Source: Candidatus Segatella violae (GTDB lineage: Bacteria; Bacteroidota; Bacteroidia; Bacteroidales; Bacteroidaceae). Taken from it: DNA of 9,842 nt. Both the position numbers and the translations under genes were made by a program. The stretch's first letter is position 1. Each line of letters opens with the position of its first letter. The stretch is from the NCBI GenBank assembly GCA_002440225.1, contig DJSH01000067.1, positions 11,784 to 21,625 on the forward strand, in the 5' to 3' direction. The notes below the pieces were generated by a model. The model worked only from the letters and a program-made list of their open reading frames with translations. It was not told where the DNA came from and searched no databases. Below, one piece after another: positions 1-6,180 of the stretch.

Positions 1-21
1 ACCATTTCTTTCAACTTTTCC

Positions 22-52
22 TTGTTATTCTCAGAATAAAAACGTACCTTTG
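22..52 (+). promoter_or_regulatory. Bacteroidota-type promoter of the HU-related gene
   Basis: TACCTTTG at 45-52 matches the -7 consensus TAnnTTTG. A TTG at 22-24 lies 20 bases upstream, as expected for the -33 element. Transcription would start near 57-60, giving a leader of about 60 nt before the ATG at 122. The leader contains a ten-codon upstream frame (71-103), which may be chance. Confidence 0.7.
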
Positions 53-121
53 TAGCGCCTACCAATCATCATGGCAGACAGCAAGGACATAAGTTCTTGC
101 TAACCTAAAAACAACATTCGA

Positions 122-727
122 ATGGCCATCAAATACGAAATACATTATCTCCCGAACGCTGGAGGAAACGACGAGACACGCAGATTCGCCCACATCTTTG
201 AGGAACCTGCCATGAGCGACAAACAGATGATAGAGCGCATCGCCAAGCATAGTTGCCTGGGCGAAGGGGAAGTCTCCGCCGTACTCATGCGACTCCGCGA
301 CATCATCGAGGAAGACTTGAAGGACGGCAGACGTGTGAACATTCCCGAAATCGGTTATCTCTCGCTCTCTGCCGACCTTACCATGGACGACCTGAAGCCC
401 GACAGCAAGGTGAGAGCCGACTATGTGAGCGTGAAAGGCATCAAGTTTCGCCCCAATGCAGACCTGTTGAAGCAAGTGAAGCACCACACCCACTTCGAGA
501 AGTCGCAATATACCTCCCGCTCCTACCCTTTCTCTGAGGATACATTGAAGGAGAAAATCAAGGAGTATCTAAAGGTACATCGCTCCATCAACCGCCGAAC
601 CTTGGAGATGGAGTTTCATATCCGCAAGCAGACGGCACTCAACTGGCTGAAGAAACTCGTGGATTCGGGCTTCTTGATAAAGGAAGGCTCCCGAACCGCT
701 CCTGTGTATTTCTTGGCAGAGGAATAA
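122..727 (+). CDS. HU-related DNA-binding protein with C-terminal winged-helix-like extension
   Basis: The 201-residue product resembles the Bacteroidales HU-related histone-like family (TIGR01201 type), which bends or coats DNA. Residues 1-125 follow that family: an N-terminal strand, a helical dimerisation region (about 32-68), then DGRRVNIPEIGYLSL (about 68-82), the usual HU turn into the beta arm. Residues 139-200 are not part of a minimal HU fold. They read as helix-helix-helix (KEKIKEYLKV, then RTLEMEFHI and TALNWLKKLVDSG) followed by a short strand pair ending PVYFLAEE, which looks like a winged helix. The start is the first ATG after a good promoter. The gene is monocistronic as far as can be seen, since the next gene has its own promoter. 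The HU assignment is fairly secure; the role (nucleoid protein, regulator or element-borne protein) is unknown. Confidence 0.8.
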   Translation: MAIKYEIHYLPNAGGNDETRRFAHIFEEPAMSDKQMIERIAKHSCLGEGEVSAVLMRLRDIIEEDLKDGRRVNIPEIGYLSLSADLTMDDLKPDSKVRADYVSVKGIKFRPNADLLKQVKHHTHFEKSQYTSRSYPFSEDTLKEKIKEYLKVHRSINRRTLEMEFHIRKQTALNWLKKLVDSGFLIKEGSRTAPVYFLAEE

Positions 728-803
728 AAAAGTCATACAACCAGGCTTGACTTCCACCGCCTTTGACACCAAGCACAAGATAGTTTTACTAAAGATATTT
801 AAA

Positions 804-831
804 TATTTATCCTCTTATTTGGAGATAAATA
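804..831 (+). promoter_or_regulatory. Inverted repeat over the -33 box; probable autoregulatory operator
   Basis: TATTTATC (804-811) and GATAAATA (824-831) form a perfect 8-base inverted repeat with a 12-base spacer. Inside it, TATCC (808-812), eight bases, then GGAGA (821-825) differs at one position from the published E. coli HipB operator TATCC-N8-GGATA. It covers the -33 element of the promoter for the XRE gene, so repression by its own product is plausible. The function is inferred. Confidence 0.5.
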
Positions 832-849
832 AAGAAATAACTATATTTG
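819..849 (+). promoter_or_regulatory. Promoter of the HipB-like gene, abutting the start codon
   Basis: TATATTTG at 842-849 matches TAnnTTTG, with TTG at 819-821 as -33 and a 20-base spacer. The ATG at 854 begins only four bases after the -7 box, so the mRNA would start at or next to the start codon and be leaderless or nearly so. Confidence 0.6.
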
Positions 850-853
850 CAAC

Positions 854-1165
854 ATGATTACAGAATATGGTATAGAAGCTAAGTCTAACGCTGAAATCAT
901 CTCCGAACTGGGAGGTCGATTCAAGGAATACAGACTGTTCTGCGACCTCACCCAAAAGGAGGTGGCAGAGAAGGCTGGCGTGAGTGTTTTCACAATTAGT
1001 CAGTTCGAAAAAGGCGATGCTCGCAACATTGGATTCGGAACGATACTTTCGCTCTTGCGAAGCATCGGTTTTCTGGAAGAAGTAGAAAAGTTGCTTCCTC
1101 CATTACCTATGCTGCCCAACCAGATGAGAAATTCCAAGGAAAAGAAAGAAAGGGTAAGACATTAA
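854..1165 (+). CDS. HipB-like XRE-family transcriptional regulator (orphan antitoxin)
   Basis: The 103-residue protein has a helix-turn-helix of the XRE/Cro type at about residues 20-70: RFKEYRL, then TQKEVAEKAGVSVFTISQFEKG, with the usual second helix and recognition helix. After the domain come LLPPLPMLP and a basic tail, typical of Bacteroidales HipB-like antitoxins that sit just before hipA. HipB proteins bind their own operator and hold the HipA kinase inactive. Here no intact hipA follows; only its apparent C-terminal remnant remains (1171-1290). There is no other internal methionine until residue 86, so ATG 854 must be the start unless a non-ATG codon is used. The regulator looks intact in length and domain, and may persist as a solo regulator. 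Confidence 0.75.
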   Translation: MITEYGIEAKSNAEIISELGGRFKEYRLFCDLTQKEVAEKAGVSVFTISQFEKGDARNIGFGTILSLLRSIGFLEEVEKLLPPLPMLPNQMRNSKEKKERVRH

Positions 1166-1170
1166 AGCCT

Positions 1171-1290
1171 GCCAATATCATTGACGAAGTTGCCGATGCC
1201 GTTGGCAAATTCAAGGAATATGCAGAAGCTGTAGGCATCAGTGATTACTGGATAAAGAAAATCCAGAAAGTATTGAGGGAAAATCTCTGA
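1171..1290 (+). pseudogene. Remnant of a HipA-like toxin, C-terminal ~40 codons only
   Basis: In a different frame from the preceding XRE gene, the sequence encodes a peptide running from ANIIDEVADAVGKFKEYAE through GISDYWIKKIQKVL to a TGA at 1288-1290. HipA-family proteins end in a helical segment of this kind (IIDEV..AV..W/F..YA...GIS...). A full HipA needs roughly 300-450 residues, so nearly the whole gene is missing. The frame stays open leftwards through the end of the XRE gene, but that part matches nothing expected of HipA. An internal deletion that fused the region just after hipB to the end of hipA is the simplest explanation. Recognition is by family memory only. Confidence 0.5.
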
Positions 1291-1453
1291 GACCACTTTC
1301 TTTCGATAAAGTGGCATCTTTAGCCACCATATTGTCTTTGTCCTTGCAGATGAGCAAACCGACGGTAAGGTTGTCTATGTTGGTCTTGCCCTTGTCTTCG
1401 TTCCGCTTACCATTATTTATATGGTTGACAACAAGGACATCATCCTCGATAGT
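1291..1453 (-). pseudogene. Possible fragment of a DUF1016/YhcG-type PD-(D/E)XK nuclease
   Basis: On the minus strand, bases 1372-1319 encode NLTVGLLICKDKDNMVAK. This resembles the segment of DUF1016 (YhcG) nucleases where a strand with pattern (P/L)T(I/V)GLL(L/I)CK is followed by K(D/N)..(V/M)VA/VE. The frame is closed by a TAG at 1454-1456 upstream and has no start codon in a suitable place. After VAK the match fades. It therefore looks like a short decayed internal piece rather than a gene. It lies against the hipA remnant, so 1166-1460 reads as a graveyard of defence or toxin genes. Chance similarity cannot be excluded. Confidence 0.35.
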
Positions 1454-1504
1454 CTAAAATAAGTTAAATCTATATGAATATAGGGGGGTATCAATTTATT
1501 TATG

Positions 1505-1512
1505 TACTTTTG
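1505..1512 (+). promoter_or_regulatory. -7 box of the lipoprotein gene
   Basis: TACTTTTG matches TAnnTTTG. No TTG is seen at the -33 distance, so the promoter is weaker or depends on an activator. Transcription would begin near 1517-1520. This places the in-frame ATG at 1474 outside the mRNA and supports the start at 1582. Confidence 0.5.
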
Positions 1513-1581
1513 CAGCAAAAGATGAAACTCTTAAGCATCATCTCCAACAAAACAGTACTATCGTCAAATCATTTAAAGTTT

Positions 1582-2454
1582 ATGAATATGAACAAACTAA
1601 AGAATTTTCTTCAATTAGCACTTGTCACTCTCGTCGTGGCAACGATGACTGCATGCAGCGACAACGAAGACAGCAAGGAAGAAATTGGCAAACAGCCCAA
1701 AATCGCTGATTATATCGAAGTACCTGTAAACGATGAAATTAGCATCTATGTACCTACAGGTTACAAACTATCCATCAAAGATACTACCATCGTCAAGGCA
1801 CAGGGAAGATTTTACAACTATTTTGTTACTTTCCTACAGGGCAAGAAAAAGGGAGAGACTGAGGTTACTGTCTATAATCCGAATGAAGTAAACTCATCCA
1901 AGACAATCCCTGTAAAAGTAACCGACAGCTACATCAGTGCCATGATTATGGGCAGCAACCATCCCTTCTGTAGCAAAAATGCGTTTCTATTCTTCATCAA
2001 TGACGACAAACATCATTTCTACCTGTTCAATAAGGAAGACCGCGAACCTGCCGGAAAACCTATAGCCGAAGGAACGTATAAGTTCTCCGTGAAAAAAGAA
2101 ACAAGCATAGAATATGACAAGAATGGAAAAGAAATCGAGACAACAGAGAACATTCCATATCTGACCCTCACATACACTTCAGGCAAAGATGGAAGATATG
2201 ACGCTTCGGCTCCTTTGACTGCCCATGAATTCTGCCTTGTCAAAAGCACAGGAATGGTGATGAAAGCTTTTAAAAGCTACTTGTCGGATGCAGACTGGGA
2301 TGCATTGGAAAAAGAAATCGAATCTTCGGAGCAATCGACACGTTCCAAGGCTGTCCTCGGCATAGGCCTTGTGATGCAGGATACAAGTTCTTCCCTAATC
2401 ATCGAGGGAGATCTCTATAACAACTACTTCATTCCGCAACATATCTTGGAATAA
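1582..2454 (+). CDS. Probable surface-exposed lipoprotein of unknown function
   Basis: The 290-residue product starts at ATG 1582 (ATG 1588 is an equal alternative). The frame is open further upstream, but those codons precede the promoter box and would put 36 residues before the signal peptide. Residues 4-24 form a lipoprotein signal peptide: basic NKLKN, a hydrophobic stretch, then MTAC with Cys25 as the lipidated residue. SDNEDSKEE follows, an acidic run of the kind that directs Bacteroidota lipoproteins to the cell surface. Residues about 40-115 are rich in strand-like segments (EISIYVPTGYKLSI, GETEVTVYN, TIPVKVTD) and resemble an Ig-like or BACON-like fold. The remainder has no motif I recognise. 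No SusC/D or sugar-utilisation neighbours are present. The gene is preceded by toxin/nuclease debris and followed by a long non-coding gap, so it seems to stand alone. Confidence 0.75.
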   Translation: MNMNKLKNFLQLALVTLVVATMTACSDNEDSKEEIGKQPKIADYIEVPVNDEISIYVPTGYKLSIKDTTIVKAQGRFYNYFVTFLQGKKKGETEVTVYNPNEVNSSKTIPVKVTDSYISAMIMGSNHPFCSKNAFLFFINDDKHHFYLFNKEDREPAGKPIAEGTYKFSVKKETSIEYDKNGKEIETTENIPYLTLTYTSGKDGRYDASAPLTAHEFCLVKSTGMVMKAFKSYLSDADWDALEKEIESSEQSTRSKAVLGIGLVMQDTSSSLIIEGDLYNNYFIPQHILE

Positions 2455-2480
2455 AAACAAAACGAGCACACACCAAGAAA

Positions 2481-2535
2481 TCCTTTCACACGTAAGCGCT
2501 TGCAAATCAAGCAAGATGCATGAAGTGTGAAAGGA
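2481..2535. repeat. Long inverted repeat with nested hairpin downstream of the lipoprotein gene
   Basis: TCCTTTCACAC (2481-2491) and GTGTGAAAGGA (2525-2535) are perfect 11-base complements. Between them CTTGC (2499-2503) and GCAAG (2511-2515) form a second stem with a 7-base loop. No clear T-run follows on the + strand, so it is not a standard intrinsic terminator. The gap 2455-2671 holds no convincing ORF or promoter box. A further perfect stem, CATGAA/TTCATG with a 4-base loop, lies at 2572-2587. Confidence 0.55.
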
Positions 2536-2671
2536 CATAGTCTGTTCAAGCTGATTGCATCTTCGGTGAGCCATGAAAGGATTCATGACATAAAGCGTCA
2601 AATTGAAATCGCCTAAACTATAACCGACGTGACCTTAGAGATTGATGCCTTGTATCGACTGACAATAACAT

Positions 2672-2750
2672 ATCCCCCTCCATGCAGAGCCCTCATCGGC
2701 TCCTCGTGGAGGGGGATTTCTTATACCTTATTATATATAGCGGGATTTTA
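2672..2750. repeat. 3' element copy A: nested GC hairpin plus AT tract ending at the ATPase stop codon
   Basis: ATCCCCCTCCA (2672-2682) pairs perfectly with TGGAGGGGGAT (2707-2717). Inside, GAGCC (2687-2691) pairs with GGCTC (2698-2702) around a 6-base loop. The element continues as CTTATACCTTA, then TTATATATAG, then GGATTTTA, whose last three bases are the reverse of the TAA stop of the AAA-ATPase gene. The same order of parts recurs next to guaA at 4423-4539. Read on the + strand the stem is followed by TTTCTT and may end the lipoprotein transcript. On the minus strand the T-run is poor. Confidence 0.7.
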
Positions 2751-4325
2751 CTCCATTATTTCCTTCCAATTAACCAAGCCCTTACCTAAGTCATCAAGTT
2801 CTATGGCTATGCCTTTTACGCCACGTTTGTCAGCCTTGAAAGGTTCCATGTATTTTCTATCCAACATTTGTTTCTCAGCAGAACCCAAGCCACCATTCTT
2901 GGTAAGCTTCAATTCTATCACATAAATAAAACGAGTGGCAAACACTACGACATCTATCCTACCTGTGGCAAGCATGTGCTCCACTTCCACTCTATAGCCT
3001 ATGGCATTGAAGATTGTGCTGATGATAAGGCGATAACGCTCCTCCATATCCATCGAAGCCAACTTCTTGTTGCTATAAGGCACATCGGCTATCAAAGCCT
3101 TCAGGTACTTCATCGCCTCATTCACATTACCGATGCTCAAGTTTCGCATCAGCATACTTTGGTTCGAAATCACCTGTGCGTTGGTTCTCATCGTAAGGGC
3201 AGGAACCACGATTCTGTTAAGTGCCTGACGAACTTCCTCATTAGGGAACCCTAGATGATAAACCCCATCTTCATATCCCTTGATGGTGAGATAACCAGAC
3301 TGATACAGGAACAACTCGGCACCTCCACCCGTCACATCCGAAGTCTCCAAAGTGGTGGCATCAATATAGCAATCATCAAAATAACCCAAACGCAGCTCCA
3401 TGTCATCCACAAACTTAGGAAGCATAGAAGTAGCACCCGATGCTGCCCAGTAATTCCGAAGTTTTTTATCTGTCAAGGCATTAATAAGGCTATACGGATT
3501 GAACACATCAACCATATTATCATAAGAGAAATGATAGCCATCATAATAGGCCTTCAACTGGGCGACGGCATTGTCTGCAGTCCAACCATTAGCCTCTCCC
3601 ATTGCTTCTATCTCTGGCATAAAATCGTCAACAGTCTCCTGTTTACTGATACCACAAATAGCTGCATATTCAGGTTCGAAGCTGATATTGCTTAGATTAT
3701 TGAGCACAGAGAATAATGAAATCTGCGTAAACTTGGTGATGCCCGTGATGAAAACAAATCGCTCATGCACATCCTCCGATTTCAAGACCGAGAAGACTGA
3801 GCGATACACTTCCGTACACTCCTCATGCCTATCCGTCTTCCAAGAGTGCTGAAGTGGAGCATCATATTCGTCGATAAGAATGCAAACTTGTTGTCCTGCT
3901 TGCTCATGGGCTGCATGGATGATATTCTTGAAGCGAACCGTCAGAGAAGTACCTGGGTACAATTCTATGCCATACTTTTTCTCATAGCCAAAGAAAGCGT
4001 CATCAAAATAAGACTTTATCTCTTCTGCGGAAGAACCAGCCAGACTCATATCCATTCGAATGACAGGATACTTTGTCCACTCCTTCTCCAAGTCCATGAT
4101 TTTCAGACCTTCAAAAAGAACTTTATTACCTTCGAGATAAGCTTGCAAAGTATCGACAAGAAGCGACTTTCCGAATCGTCGAGGACGACTCAGATAATTA
4201 TACTGTTTCCCCCTATTGGCAAGTTTCCACACCAAGTCGGTCTTGTCAACATAAAGGAAATTTCCTTCTCTTATTTTTTGAAACGACTGTATTCCTACAG
4301 GTAATCTTCTGCTATTTTCTGCCAT
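2748..4325 (-). CDS. AAA-ATPase-like protein with C-terminal PD-(D/E)XK nuclease domain
   Basis: This 525-residue protein has the layout of the AAA-ATPase_like (PF09820) plus PDDEXK_9 (PF08011) family. The N-terminus has IQSFQKIREGNFLYVDKT (about 12-29). A P-loop-like SRPRRFGKSLL follows (46-56), with GKS kept but the rest of Walker A altered, as is usual in this family. Walker B is CILIDEYD (148-155). TGITKFTQISLFS (in the 190s-200s) is another family signature. Near the C-terminus, GRIDVVVF then YVIELKL supplies Asp458, Glu471 and Lys473, the expected nuclease core. The family occurs in many paralogous copies in Bacteroidales genomes; its function is not established. The length is normal and no frameshift is seen. 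It is transcribed from its own promoter, away from guaA only by the intervening terminator, and both ends carry related 3' elements. Confidence 0.88.
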   Translation of the reverse strand: MAENSRRLPVGIQSFQKIREGNFLYVDKTDLVWKLANRGKQYNYLSRPRRFGKSLLVDTLQAYLEGNKVLFEGLKIMDLEKEWTKYPVIRMDMSLAGSSAEEIKSYFDDAFFGYEKKYGIELYPGTSLTVRFKNIIHAAHEQAGQQVCILIDEYDAPLQHSWKTDRHEECTEVYRSVFSVLKSEDVHERFVFITGITKFTQISLFSVLNNLSNISFEPEYAAICGISKQETVDDFMPEIEAMGEANGWTADNAVAQLKAYYDGYHFSYDNMVDVFNPYSLINALTDKKLRNYWAASGATSMLPKFVDDMELRLGYFDDCYIDATTLETSDVTGGGAELFLYQSGYLTIKGYEDGVYHLGFPNEEVRQALNRIVVPALTMRTNAQVISNQSMLMRNLSIGNVNEAMKYLKALIADVPYSNKKLASMDMEERYRLIISTIFNAIGYRVEVEHMLATGRIDVVVFATRFIYVIELKLTKNGGLGSAEKQMLDRKYMEPFKADKRGVKGIAIELDDLGKGLVNWKEIME

Positions 4326-4354
4326 AACGCTACTTCTTTATCATTATTTGGATG

Positions 4355-4384
4355 CAAAGATACGATTATTCATGAGAAAAACAA
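4355..4384 (-). promoter_or_regulatory. Promoter of the AAA-ATPase/PDDEXK gene
   Basis: On the minus strand TATCTTTG (4362-4355) matches TAnnTTTG, with TTG at 4384-4382 exactly 19 bases upstream. Transcription should start near 4349, giving a leader of about 24 nt to the ATG at 4325. Confidence 0.75.
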
Positions 4385-4422
4385 AATTTTAAGCCGATAT
4401 TATTGACGAAAGCAACAAAAAA

Positions 4423-4539
4423 TCCCCTCCATCGGGAGCCTTCATCAGCTCTCCACGGAGGGGCTTTTCTTATACCTTATATTATAGATAGAAATCTAAT
4501 ATATAAAATTCTTTGCTTCTTATAGATAGCAGGATTTTA
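4423..4539 (-). terminator. guaA terminator and 3' element copy B
   Basis: CCCCTCC (4424-4430) pairs with GGAGGGG (4457-4463), enclosing GGGAGC/GCTCTC (4434-4439, 4448-4453; one G-U pair). On the minus strand the stem is followed by ATTTTTTGTTG, a good intrinsic terminator for guaA. On the + strand it is followed by CTTTTCTT. The AT tract toward guaA shares CTTATACCTTA, TTATAGATAG and GGATTTTA with copy A, and again ends exactly on the stop codon. Copy B carries TTATAGATAG twice (4482-4491, 4520-4529), so it is 38 bases longer there. Confidence 0.75.
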
Positions 4540-6147
4540 TTCCCACTCGATTGTCGAAGGTGGTTTTGAAGAGATGTCGTAGCAAACTCTGTTCACACCC
4601 TTCACCTTGTTGATGATTTCATTAGAAACCTTAGCCATGAAGTCGTATGGCAGATGTGCCCAGTCGGCTGTCATCGCATCGGTACTGGTCACGGCACGCA
4701 ATGCCACAGGATGCTCGTAGGTACGCTCATCGCCCATCACACCTACCGAACGAACGGTAGAAAGCAAGATGGTACCTGCCTGCCAAATCTGGTCGTAGAG
4801 AGATACCTCAATCTCGCCATTCTGCATGTCGGCAGGAACACCGGCTGCCAATACTCGGCGAGCTTCCTCACCACTCAACTTTACCTTATACTCTCTCAAG
4901 CCACGGATATAGATGTCGTCGGCATCCTGGAGGATACGTACCTTCTCTGGAGTGATGTCGCCCAAAATACGAACAGCCAAACCTGGTCCTGGGAATGGAT
5001 GACGAGTAATCAAGTGCTCTGGCATTCCCATAGAGCGACCTACACGACGAACCTCGTCCTTGAACAACCACTTCAATGGCTCGCAAAGCTTCAAGTTCAT
5101 CTCCTTAGGAAGACCGCCCACGTTGTGGTGGCTCTTGATAACCTTACCGGTAATGTTCAAGCTCTCGATACGGTCAGGATAGATGGTACCCTGGGCAAGC
5201 CACTTGGCACCAGTCTGCTTCTTAGCCTCGGCATTGAATACCTCAACGAAGTCGCGACCGATAATCTTACGCTTCTTCTCTGGATCGGTAACACCAGCCA
5301 AGTCGGCGAAGAACTTAGCGGATGCATCCACACCGATTACGTTCAAGCCCAAGCCCTTGTAATCCTCCATCACATCACGGAACTCGTTCTTGCGAAGCAT
5401 ACCGTGGTCAACGAAGATACAGGTGAGGTTCTTGCCGATTGCCTTGTGCAAGAGCATAGCTGCCACACTGGAATCGACACCACCAGAGAGACCGAGGATC
5501 ACCTTGTCGTCACCCAATTCAGCCTTCAACTCACGAACGGTTGTCTCAACGAAAGAGTCAGCGCTCCAGTCCTGCTTACTGCCACAGATGTCAACCACAA
5601 AGTTCTTCAAGAGTTGGGTACCCTGCAAAGAGTGGAACACCTCTGGGTGGAACTGCACTGCCCAAACTGGCTGCTTGGTAGATGCATAGGCAGCAAACTT
5701 CACATTCGCTGTAGAAGCGATGCACTTGTAATCCTCTGGGATGGCAGTGATGGTATCACCATGGCTCATCCACACCTGCGAGTTCTCCACGAAGCCCTTG
5801 AACAAAGGATTCTCCTTATCGAACTGCTCCAAGTTGGCACGTCCGTACTCACGACTGTCAGCAGCCTCCACCTTACCACCCTGGGCGTAAGAGAGGTACT
5901 GGGCACCATAGCAGATGCCGAGCACAGGGATGCGACCAATAAACTGGCTCAAATCTACCTTGAAAGCTTCCGGATCGTGAACGGAGTAAGGACTACCGCT
6001 CAGGATGACACCAATCACCGATGGGTCATCCTTCGGAAACTTGTTGTAAGGCATAATCTCGCAGAAGGTATCGAGCTCACGTACACGACGGCCAATCAAC
6101 TGGGTCGTCTGTGAACCGAAATCCAAAATAATAATCTTCTGTTGCAT
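4537..6147 (-). CDS. guaA: GMP synthase (glutamine-hydrolysing)
   Basis: GuaA converts XMP, ATP and glutamine to GMP, AMP and glutamate in cytosolic purine synthesis. The protein is complete at 536 residues. The class I glutamine amidotransferase domain is N-terminal (LDFGSQTTQLI at 8-18; nucleophile Cys79 in LGICYGAQ; His167 and Glu169 in FHPE). The ATP-pyrophosphatase domain follows, with the PP-loop SGGVDSS at 221-227 and the usual HHNVGGLP and HPFPGPGLAVR stretches. The C-terminal dimerisation part ends KPPSTIEWE, the family's standard ending. It is somewhat longer than the E. coli enzyme, mainly because of about 27 extra residues near 420-447 between the GLRE and LYDQIWQ segments. It lies 33 bases after the nucleotidyltransferase gene with no promoter box between, so it is probably the last gene of that operon. 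Confidence 0.97.
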   Translation of the reverse strand: MQQKIIILDFGSQTTQLIGRRVRELDTFCEIMPYNKFPKDDPSVIGVILSGSPYSVHDPEAFKVDLSQFIGRIPVLGICYGAQYLSYAQGGKVEAADSREYGRANLEQFDKENPLFKGFVENSQVWMSHGDTITAIPEDYKCIASTANVKFAAYASTKQPVWAVQFHPEVFHSLQGTQLLKNFVVDICGSKQDWSADSFVETTVRELKAELGDDKVILGLSGGVDSSVAAMLLHKAIGKNLTCIFVDHGMLRKNEFRDVMEDYKGLGLNVIGVDASAKFFADLAGVTDPEKKRKIIGRDFVEVFNAEAKKQTGAKWLAQGTIYPDRIESLNITGKVIKSHHNVGGLPKEMNLKLCEPLKWLFKDEVRRVGRSMGMPEHLITRHPFPGPGLAVRILGDITPEKVRILQDADDIYIRGLREYKVKLSGEEARRVLAAGVPADMQNGEIEVSLYDQIWQAGTILLSTVRSVGVMGDERTYEHPVALRAVTSTDAMTADWAHLPYDFMAKVSNEIINKVKGVNRVCYDISSKPPSTIEWE

Positions 6148-6180
6148 TTTATCTTAGTTTATAATATATATAATTTACTT

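Noticed and set aside
71..103. Ten-codon upstream frame in the leader of the HU-related gene
   Set aside because: It is short and lacks any clustered codons or terminator/antiterminator pair that would indicate attenuation.
1474..1581. Extended N-terminus of the lipoprotein frame
   Set aside because: The -7 box at 1505-1512 lies inside it and a signal peptide must be near the N-terminus, so the start is set at 1582.
2395..2601. 68-codon minus-strand frame over the structured gap
   Set aside because: It overlaps the end of the lipoprotein gene, has no promoter box and a composition unlike a real protein.
4654..6114. Long open frame on the + strand opposite guaA (486 codons)
   Set aside because: It is fully antisense to a certain guaA, its translation has no recognisable domain, and it arises from codon bias on the other strand.
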